NCBI GenBank assembly: GCA_003864495.1
Contig: ML133493.1
Location: forward strand, 3,417,820 to 3,481,819
Origin: Nemopilema nomurai
Lineage: Eukaryota > Cnidaria > Scyphozoa > Rhizostomeae > Rhizostomatidae
DNA length: 64,000 bases
Direction of reading: 5' to 3'
Position numbers and translations under genes: made by a program. Position 1 is the first letter of the stretch. Each line of letters opens with the position of its first letter. Below, one piece after another: positions 1 through 10,600 of the stretch. The notes below the pieces were generated by a model that saw nothing but the letters and a program-made list of their open reading frames with translations, was not told the DNA's origin and did not search any database.

Positions 1-1523
1 TCGCTTTTGTTAAATGTGACAGCTTGAATTTGCGATTAGGATGGCCATGCCAATATACCACGACGGCGTGTAATAGTTGCGGAGGCAGAACAAGAGTCGA
101 TGAATAGACATGGAGTCGCTAGATGTAGTTTAATCTCAAACCATCTTCAAAGACTGACTACTCGTGACATAGATCATACGTTGGGCGTTATGCCTGCTTT
201 GAACGTTGACATATTACAGGCGCAAGGTTATCGTGGCCCTTCCTGATTACCTCGCGATTGTCTTCGTGGGAGTCGTGACGTAATTCGCCATTGAACAGAT
301 GGCTTTAAAACAATAAGCGCCTCGCAGCAACCTAGTCATTCCGCAGCCCGATTACCTGGCACTACTGCTCTCTAAAAGTCAAATCTCTTGTCATGGATCG
401 AGTTTTGAATAACGATGTTAGATGGGGTGTTTCGAAGATTTTTTCACTGCGTGCAACAAGATAACACTTTGAGTCACGAACAACGATTGCGCCTTAGGAA
501 GGATGGAAGTCCGTGCCCAAGAATAAAGTATACGGAAAGAACGAGTGTTTCGGTGTATGAATCTTTCTCTTGGATATGTGGCGGAGAAAATGAAGAAGGC
601 TTTATAAACATATTTGGGTTGGTTTTGAAATGACATCATATCAAAGTTGTCATTTCACATCCACCAAGGTCATTTCACATCTACCAAATGAGCCTCTCAG
701 ATCAAGGTAGTCAAATCAACCAGCGATTACTTTACCCTTTTGGAGGCCAGGAGCATAGGGCCGTGCAGGACAGGCATGGGCACTGATGTTGCATAAATAT
801 TGCAAAAAAAGCTTAAAAATGGCAAGCAAAGAGGTAGCAAAAATTAGATAATTTGAGGATGGAAAAGGTTCATAGCAACATCTTTTTAAAACTGCCACTT
901 TGCAATATTTCATTTGTCTAATATTTTATTCTTTTCATATAATCCATTCAGAAAACTAAAGTTCAAACAGAATGTTTCGATCATTGTCTTTATCAGAAAT
1001 ATTTTGTTATTTATTTTGTGGGCTCAAGATTGCTAGCTAATAGTGATTCGGACGAAATTTTAGGTTTAAAAATGTGCAGATGCATTTTTGCGAATATAAC
1101 GTCTAAGCTTTAGTGGAGAAATGTTTTTATCTTTTGCAAAGTAAATCTGGCTTTTTAAATATACAATTGTTGGTTGCTTAATTCTAGATTTGCAATCAAT
1201 TCTATCTTAAAGCTTTTGCAATATGTTCTATAATGTTCTACATATGTTCTGTATTGCTCCATATATGTTCTATTTATATTCTGTATATGTTCTGTTGGCT
1301 TTAATACAATATAAAAAACATACATTATTATATGAATACTTCTTCAGAGGAAAAATGGGCGTTTCCACTTTTGGTAAAAGGCGTGGCCAACAATTTGATT
1401 ACCAACTTATTTTTGGTCTGAGCCGCCCCTGGCTTAATATGTTTATGCTATGATAACAATGCTAATGTTGAAAATCGGGTCTAGAGTCTGCTTGTGATTA
1501 AATTTTCGATAATATTTTGCTAG
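1..1523. other. Non-coding flank or intron upstream of the first readable PARP exon
   Basis: No exon could be supported here. A short open frame at 415-633 exists on both strands and matches nothing I recognise. Two copies of a sequence like gtcatttcacatcyaccaa lie at about 649-687. A degenerate repeat of atatgttct occupies about 1222-1296. Because the exon at 1524 already begins late in an RRM fold, this stretch is most likely intron of the PARP14-like gene, whose 5' exons would lie outside the window. Confidence 0.5.
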
Positions 1524-1646
1524 ATGCGAGAGAGCTCATTGCCAAAGGAAAACATTCAATTGATGGTGTACCCGCCTTTTTCACGGAAACGCGTCCATCA
1601 ACATTTTTTGACGAAGAAGCTCTATCAATTTTTGATATTTATTACG
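1524..1646 (+). other. PARP gene exon: C-terminal part of an RRM, doubtful
   Basis: After a ttttgctag acceptor, phase 1 translation reads DARELIAKGKHSIDG followed by an acidic tail. This matches the helix-2/beta-4 end of the RRM units downstream (AERVVETQRHSIDG). A gtgaag donor follows in phase 1. The next exon also begins at the end of an RRM, so the first half of an RRM is missing between them. This exon may be decayed, or belong to another splice form. Confidence 0.45.
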
Positions 1647-4600
1647 GTGAAGGCTAGTCCATTTAGATGGAAACAGCAAGTTTGCAATCAGAACCACAAA
1701 ATTTCACGACAAGCGCCTGCTTTGCTAAATGGAAAATTTCCATTTCATTTTCGACTTTTGGTTTTTAAGATTCCACTGATGTTGTCTTTCGGCAGCGGAA
1801 AGATTGGTTCAAAAAAGGGATCATGTCATTGATGGAAGTCAACTAACTGCTCAATTTCCATGTTTGTCCGCCGGAGCGAGAGAAGACGATCTCAAAAGTC
1901 GAAAGCTTGTTGAAATTCATGGCGACTTAGATGAAATTGGAAAAGACACCCTTCTGATGTTCTTAGAAAGTAAGAAAAGAAGTGGTGGTGGTGATATTGA
2001 ATCTCATGATTTTAGTTGCAGACCGGCAAATGTAACGTTTTCCGACATCGCGGGTAAGTTATTATGAAGCGATTTGATTTGAAAGCCCGTTCTGTAGGTT
2101 TCTCAACACTGCAATAGCTATATTGTTGCTAGTAAATTGGTTTACTTTTGCAGCTGAGCTCAATTCTGGTTTTAGGTTTCGCCACTTCTTGTGAGTTGGC
2201 TTCAAAGATTGCTTCGGTGAGAATAGTTTTTTGAAAGCAGAATGCATTTTCTATTGCAGCAGCAGAACGTGTTGTAGAGACACAGCGTCACTCAATTGAT
2301 GGGAAAGAATTCCTGGTGCGCTTTCCTGAAATTTCAGCTGATAATAGGAGTGGATATGTAAATACTGCTGCTGAAATTGCAAATGGAAGACTTGTTGAAA
2401 TTCATGGCGACTTGGATGAAATTGGAAAAGACACCCTTTTGATGTTCTTAGAAAGTAAGAAAAGAAGTGGTGGTGGTGATATTGAATCTCATGATTTTAG
2501 TTGCAAACCGGCAAATGTAACGTTTTCCGACATCGCGGGTAAGTTATTATGAAGCGATTTGATTTGAAAGCCCGTTCTGTAGGTTTCTCACCACTGCAAT
2601 AGCTATATTGTTGCTAGTAAATTGGTTTACTTTTGCAGCTGAGCTCAATTCTGGTTTTAGGTTTCGCCATTTCTTGTGAGTTGGCTTCAAAGATTGCTTC
2701 GGTGAGAATAGTTTTTTGAAAGCAGAATGCATTTTCTATTGCAGCAGCAGAACGTGTTGTAGAGACACAGCGTCACTCAATTGATGGGAAAGAATTCCTG
2801 GTGCTCTTTCCTGAAATTTCTGCTGATAATAGGAGTGGATATGGAAATACTGCTGCTGAAATTGCAAATGGAAGACTTGTTGAAATTCATGGCGACTTGG
2901 ATGAAATTGGAGAAGACATCCTTTTGATGTTCTTAGAAAGTAAGAAAAGAAGTGGTGGTGGTGATATTGAATCTCATGATTTTAGTTGCAAACCGGCAAA
3001 TGTAACGTTTTCCGACATCGCGGGTAAGTTATTATGAAGCGATTTGATTTGAAAGCCCGTTCTGTAGTTTTCTCAACACTGCAATAGCTATATTGTTGCT
3101 AGTAAATTGGTTTACTTTTGCAGCTGAGCTCAATTCTGTTTTTAGGTTTCGCCATTTCTTGTGAGTTGGCTTCAAAGATTGCTTCGGTGAGAATAGTTTT
3201 TTGAAAGCAGAATGCATTTTCTATTGCAGCAGCAGAACGTGTTGTAGAGACACAGCGTCACTCAATTGATGGGAAAGAATTCCTGGTGCGCTTTCCTGAA
3301 ATTTCTGCTGATAATAGGAGTGGATATGGAAATACTGCTGCTGAAATTGCAAATGGAAGACTTGTTGAAATTCATGGCGACTTGGATGAAATTGGAGAAG
3401 ACATCCTTTTGATGTTCTTAGAAAGTAAGAAAAGAAGTGGTGGTGGTGATATTGAATCTCATGATTTTAGTTGCAGACCGGCAAATGTAACGTTTTCCGA
3501 CATCGCGGGTAAGTTATTATGAAGCGATTTGATTTGAAAGCCCGTTCTGTAGGTTTCTCAGCACTGCAATAGCTATATTGTTGCTTTTTATCAGTAAAAT
3601 AAAGAGGTTGCTAACAATGCTAGTTTGCTAAGATAAAAGTTTTGAGAGCGGTTAGAGCTGCTATAAGAACTGATTGAGTAAAAGAATTTAAAATAGACGA
3701 TACAAGGAAATTTGATTAATCAGGAAATTTAAACAGATAAAAGGTTCCTGAGTTTAGTTGCTAGAGAGAAGTACTAGTGTATGATTGTCTACAGTATTGT
3801 TCTTATGCACAATGAATTTATAAAATATGTAGAATATATTTTACATTTGATGTTTTACAAGTGAATTCCGTCTTCTCCTCTTATCCCCTTGTTCATATCA
3901 TCAGCTGCCATCCTTAAGACCCATAAAGGAGCCTGCTCTCCTCTATGTACATTTACATCTAGGTCTTTCACAGAGTAATAGAGCTACGAGCAAGCAGCTT
4001 ACTTTCATAATTGTTAGCAGATTTTCTCTTTTAGCAAGGGTGGAGCGATGCCCAACTCGCACATTTATATTCTCTGTAGATATGCAATTTTAAGAAGCCA
4101 TTGATATGCAATTTTAAGAAGCCATTGATATGCAATTTTAAGAAGCCATTGATATGCAATTTTAAGAAGCCATTGATATGCAATTTTAAGAAGCCATTGA
4201 TATGCAATTTTAAGAAGCCATTGATATGCAATTTTAAGAAGCCATTGATGTGCAATTTTAAGAAATCATTGATATTCAATTTTTAGCTGCTGGCCGTGTT
4301 GTTGCGAGAGGTGATCATACAGTAAACAAGGCAGTTTTCAAAGCTATGCGCCCAGTGACAGGGTCACAAGCCCTATTTTTACCAAACACTGTCGTGATTT
4401 CCAATTTAAGCAAGGACGCTGATCCAAAACATCTGAAGTCATACTTCGAACGCTTAGGTGGAAGGCAGCCAAGCCATATCCAATACTCCCACGACAAAAC
4501 ATCTGCTATGATAACCCTTCCAAACGAAACAGGCAAGATTATTTTTTTTCTTATAACTATTTTCTCCCGTACAGGGGCCATTTTTTCTAACGAAGTAAAT

Positions 4601-7600
4601 TGATGGCCAAAGAAGGATTTAAAATTGAAAACAACATTCGCTTTTTCAACACAGCTTTGTGGATCTCTGTCGATCTACACATAAGCACCACATTTCTTTC
4701 TTCCGTTGGTTTTTCAATGCAGAGACATCTCTTGCCAAAAGCAAAGCTTCAGAGTCCTCCCAAACTGACCTTCATTCTATAGCTTTGGCTTTTCATTCTA
4801 ACAATTAACCTTTTTTTTCGTTATGAAATCTAGAAATAAATTAATATTTAGTTTCTTTAGCTGCATTAATAGATTTTTCAAAGCTACTTTTTAATTAGTT
4901 TTCAATGTCAAAGATCGCAAGCTTTCAATTCCGGCCTATCTCCTTTCTAAGGGCAAATTTCTGGTATTTTTCATGTTTGAAATTGCAATGCTTGTCCAAC
5001 TCCTTGTATTTCCTTGGTTCTATGTTCTTTGAAACGACATGGTCATTTTTTTATTGTAGACTTGGTCAAGGTTTTGCGGGAGCATAAGATATGTTATTCA
5101 TTTGGCAAAACTGAATTCAGAATTGAGCGGTTAAAAGAGTGTGATAGTGTATTTGTAAGCAATATCCCGAAGGACACGAGTTTGGACCATCTGAAACTCA
5201 AGTTGGAGAGGACCGCTGGCCTCGCAGATGACCTTCAAATCGTCTCGCATGGGGATAGTTTCGCCATCTTCAAGTTACGTCATCCACAAGGTGATTTGTT
5301 GTGGTTGCCACCTTCTTACCATTGATAGCAGCAAGATAATGACGTAGGAAACTCGTATTTTTTATTTCATATCTACCGCTGTAAATATCAAACTCCATTG
5401 CTATCTCAAAAACCAAGTCAAGGTAGCAATGAAGTGAATTTAACCCTTATTGTATACTACAGCAAACTAATAACGCGTCCGGATAGTTTTTTGCATTCAC
5501 TCCGTAGGTTTTTATGGTCTTTCTTGAATGTACATCCAAATATTCTAATGATAGGTTAACTGGTGACGTCAATGGTTTGTTACAGGCTGTGCCAAAACCA
5601 CCATATTTCTAATCATATAATTATATAGTTTTCTTGTTTCATAGATATATCCGACTTGATTTCTAAGGATGTCCAGTTTCAAGGACAGAGACTGAAAGTA
5701 GAGAAGTACTTTTCAAAGCATATACCAGGTGCAATTTTTTGTTACTTATTATGCTCCGCCTTCTCTGTAATGTATGGATTCGGGCTTAAATCATTTTTGC
5801 AAATCAAGCATCTAGGCCGACTTGGCTACTAAATGCTTACAATACTACAGTTTAAATGTGACGTCACCAAAAACTATGTTTAGAATTTTAACCACACAAC
5901 ATACAAGATCGTCATGCAATACTTCAAAATATGCAAAATTGGCCAAATGTGCCTAAAATTGGTTGAGGTGTGGCCAATGAAGAATTTCAAGTTTGCTAAC
6001 GAATCACATTTTTATTGGCTCTGCTCGTTATGCTATGGAGCCAATACAAATGTGGCCGTATCTTTGCCAATTTGTAGCATAATGGACTAATTTTGCCTAT
6101 TTAGAGGTATTTCGTGGTGCTTTTTTAAGTTACTGGATGTGAATTAGAAAATTTAAAAAATAGGCTTTTTGACGTCATGACAATAGAACTCTATTGTACT
6201 CTACACATATTGGTATTTCCTAAAGAGTTTTTCATAGTGGAGTACTCCTGTGGCATTATCGTTTTGGCATTACCGATTGTGGTGTCGGTGCAAGAACGAG
6301 GTTAACCATTTCAGGCTATAGTCGCATAACAAAGTATCAAAAGGTGTCGACACTAGGGTCCCATCTGCCCGTTCCATATTCTGTGTCCAAACTGATCGAA
6401 ATGACTTTGTTGCGATGGCATTTGTTTGACTTTTTGTAGTTGGATTTAAATCAATGTTGCACAAAATTGTTCATAATGAGGGTTCTTACTTTACAGAGCA
6501 GATCTGGAGACTGACTCGGAAACCGCCAGGTGTGGTGTTAAAGGAGGAGGTAGAGGATGACCGTCCCGGACAAGAAGTCTCGAATGCTGATAAAACGGAG
6601 GCATTTGAAAGTGACTTTCTCGAACGTGAAATAGAGCTGCCGAACGAAAAAATAAGCGTTTTGGAGTGCGGGAACTTTTTAGAGCAAATGAGCAGCAGTA
6701 GGAAGCTTGAAGTAAAGAAAGGCGATAACAAGCTTATAGTTAAGGGGAGTTCACAAAGAATAGATGAATTAGAAACAAAACTGGCGCTGAAAGTCGCTAA
6801 TATAATAGAATGTATGGAGAGTGTTAGTCCGAGTATTTACAAAATGCTTCAAGATGGAGCTGGGTTGCAAAGTGTCACAAGTCTTATGGATGAGAGTAAC
6901 CTTAAAGTTATATGCTCCCCTGACCCAATAAAAACAGGGGCAAAGTTCTATTCGTTTTCCAATAAAGACCTCAAACGAGGAATCGAAACCTTCAAAGAAC
7001 GTATTGTGGATCTTACGGTCGATTTAAGTAAGAGTGATGCCTCTTTGTTGGAAAACAAACCAGGTAAAGAGGTTCTTGATACCATTTGCCGTAGCCACGT
7101 TGTTTTTTTTGATCTAACTGGTATGAGACTGTGTTTCACTGCCGTTGACAATAGATGTTTTGCCGCGAAAAAAGAGTTGCAAGTATTCCTGGACAAGCAC
7201 GCTTACCGGAAGGATAGCCTTACTCTAACTAAAGGCAAAGCAATGGCATTGTTAAGCTCTTTTGAAGAGGAGTGCCATCAGTTAAAAATTAACCACCAGG
7301 TATCAATAGACATTGTTGGTCATGGCCTTGAAATAGTTGGTCGTGGTAGTTCGGCTTCAAAGGTATGTGAGGAATTGGTTGCTCTAAGCGGAAAGATTAG
7401 TCGAGAAATTATTGTTTTGCAACGACCTGGATTGAAAAAAGTCATGAAAACGGAAGCATTTAAAAATTTTGTTACTGCAACAGAGAAGAATGAGAAAATT
7501 GTGATAATAGAAAGGGAAGAAGATAAGGTTGACATTGTGTCAGTTGAGAAAGGAGAGCAAGATTCCAGCATTATTTCACAATTGTTGGTATGCCAAATGA

Positions 7601-10600
7601 AGCTCGGCAGGGGAAAGACTCTTGCTGTTTATCAAGGAGACATAACGGAGCATAAGGCTGATGCCATTGTTAACCCTGCTAATCAGAATCTTTGTCTCGG
7701 CGGGGGTGTTGCTGGTGCAGTGTTATCTTCGGGTGGTGACAGAATACAAGCAGAATGTGATAAATTTATTCAAGAACGCGGTCAGTTAAATGAAGGTGAC
7801 GTGGCAACTACAAGTGCAGGGAATCTTAAGTTCACCAAGAAAGTGATACATGCCTTTGGCCCCTCTTGGCCGATTAAGCTGCCGCAGATTGGCCAACAAG
7901 AACTAGAGCATCGGCAAAATGCCTGCAGAGAAGTCCTAACCAACACCATTAACAACGTGCTTCGTGAAGCCGAGATGCAGGAATGTGCATCTGTTGCCGT
8001 ACCAGCTATTAGCAGCGGGATCTTTGCTTTTCCCAAAGACCTCTGTGCAGAGATCCTAACGAAAGCAGCTTACAAATTTCTGCAAGCAAGCTTTGGCCAA
8101 TTGAGGGAGGTTAATTTCGTAAACAATGACGCTAAAACGGTAACCTGTTTCCACAAAGTGTTTCTTTCTTTATTCAAGTCAGGGCAGGGGTTTGAAGATA
8201 GGAGTAAACCTCAGGACTCTTTTCATAGAAGACAGATAAAACCTATGGAAGCCCCAAATGTGAAAAAAACAGTGGACTTAAAGGTCTCAAAGGAACAGCT
8301 GCCAAGAAGTTGTCAATCAATACAACTTTCCAATTTGGAAGTCAAATTAAATGTTGGCGATCTATCAGAAGTTAAGGTGAGCGGTATATATGAATGTTCT
8401 AATCAGTCTTTTTATCGTGTATAGTTGCCTGTTCACCATATGTTTGTGGTGGTGTTCTTCATTGCTTGCTTTGGATAGAGACAGAAATCTTTCAACTCAA
8501 GATACCATGTTTTCACATGGAAACTTTTGTGGTCACGTTTGTAATTCCAAAAGTATCCAAAGCTAATAATAAGTGAAAGCTCATTGTATTTAGTTAAGGA
8601 GAGCTCAGTCCTTACGGTAAGGTCTCCATGTGCTGTGCAGTCATTAAACTCTATGGTTGGGTCCTTTCTATTAAAATTCCTTTTTCAACAATACACCCAA
8701 GCAGTTTGCTTTGACGCGTGATTATGGGTTTTTGTCATCACCAGGCCGACGTCATCGTGAACTCTGCTTCGCCAGAACTTGATTTGTCTAAGAATCCATG
8801 TGCCAAAAGCCTTAGCATTGTTGCCGGAAAATCTCTGCAACGGCAGTGCCAGGACTATGTTGCCAAGAATGGGGAAGTAACCGAATACCAGCTTGTTGAG
8901 ACTAATGGTGGTAAATTGAAATGCACCTGGGTTTTCCACGCAGTCTGTGGGGCCTATCAAGACACGACGTCAGAAAGGGTTAATGCTTTATGGTTTATTT
9001 GTCAACTATATTTGTTTTGTTGTAGAAACCTTGAAAATTGTTGCCACCCGAATCAGATTGGATCTGCGAAAATTCTTTATGTAGAGCGTTTTGATTTCGT
9101 ATTAATGTAAAGGAGCTTTGTCTGTTTGCAGAAATTGCTAGATTTGTGCAAATGATTTTATTGATATGGCGGCTTGTTGAAGCCCCATTTTGGTCACTTT
9201 TCAAGTTCACTCTTCAACAATGAATGCATTTTGGTTGAGAAGCGAAAATTAAATGCCAGCCTTTGCCAAAGTTCCTTACTGGTGTTCTGTTATAAGATGC
9301 AGTCTAACGATGAAATGAGTAGGATTTCTGGTCAATCGTCAACTAGATTTTTCTTTCCTTATTTTTATGTTGGATATCAATGTACCTAATGTTTTAAAGT
9401 CTTTGTGAAGCAAAATGGCTGTAATATTTTTCTCCTTCTTTGAAAAGAAATTAGCGGAATTGATCGCCCGAATTCTTGATAAAGCAGCAGCGAAAAATGC
9501 AACAAGCATTGCAATGCCAGCTCTAGGAACCGGAATGTTGAACTTTCCAAGGGACAAAGTAGCTACAATAATGTTAGAGTCTGTACAGCGATTTTCTCAA
9601 AGGAAAGCGCAAGATAACCCACTGAAGAAAATTGTCTTTGTTGCTTTCCACAAAGATGCAGAAATGATCCAAGCACTGGAAAAAGTGTTTTTTAGCGCAG
9701 ATCCTCAAAGCGCAAAACCACTTGGGGACTCAGTTCGAGTAAAGAAGGCTGCTGTAGACCTCGATTATGCCATGCCGCTCGATTTGGAAGGTTTTGTTAT
9801 TAAACTTGGTGGTACAGTCATAGAAGTGGACAGTGGGGACATTACTGCAGAAAGAACAGACGCAATTGCTGTAGTTGGAAACAAGAGCCTTGATTTCTTG
9901 GGAGCCGTTGGAGAGGCAATTATACAAAAGGAAGGAGATGCCTTCAAGAAGCGCGCCAGGGATGAGGCACCTATGAAGGCCGGGACCACCTGCCTCTTGA
10001 AGACACAGAAGCTGAAAGCAAAGTATGTTGCTCATCTTTTCCCTGAATCAGCAAGTGTCCGCCATATGGAGGAAGTGGTCAAGGACATGTTTTTAGTGTG
10101 TGAAAGAAAGCAGTTAGAATCAATCTCACTGCCTGCAATTGGAACCGGAGTGTTTGGGAAGACCCCAACGGATTCTGCTTGTATTATTTTGAGGGCTTTT
10201 GCAGATCTTTGTAGAAAGTCGTCAATTAAAAGAATTGCATCTCTGAGAATAATAATTTTTGATGACAAAATGGTGGATCCATTTAAAAGGGAAATGCTCA
10301 AGGCAGCTAAAAGCCCGGAAAAATATCTGGATCTTCAAGATGGTATATTATTAGAGTGGATAAAGAAAGGGGTTTCTGTAGTCCGCGGCTTTTTTTCCAC
10401 AAAAGAAGGGAAAAGTTCGGCTGAGAAGCAACATATTGGTAAGGAACCTCAGTGGCTTCCAGTGACATTGCACGTATATGGAAAAGATGCAAAGTCTCTT
10501 AAAAGCATACCAAAGAAAGTTGATAGTATTTTGAAGGATCATTTATCGACGACTCAAATTCAAAAGTCCAATTTCGCCAAACTGCCAAAGGCCCTGATTG

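Noticed and set aside
2062..3217. Repeated 61-codon open frames on the minus strand
   Set aside because: They lie antisense to the introns of the 485-bp repeat and recur only because the unit is duplicated.
4031..4286. Repeat proteins on both strands (HINGFLKL and ICNFKKPL)
   Set aside because: Translation of a 24-bp minisatellite in an intron; frames are open only because the unit is a multiple of three.
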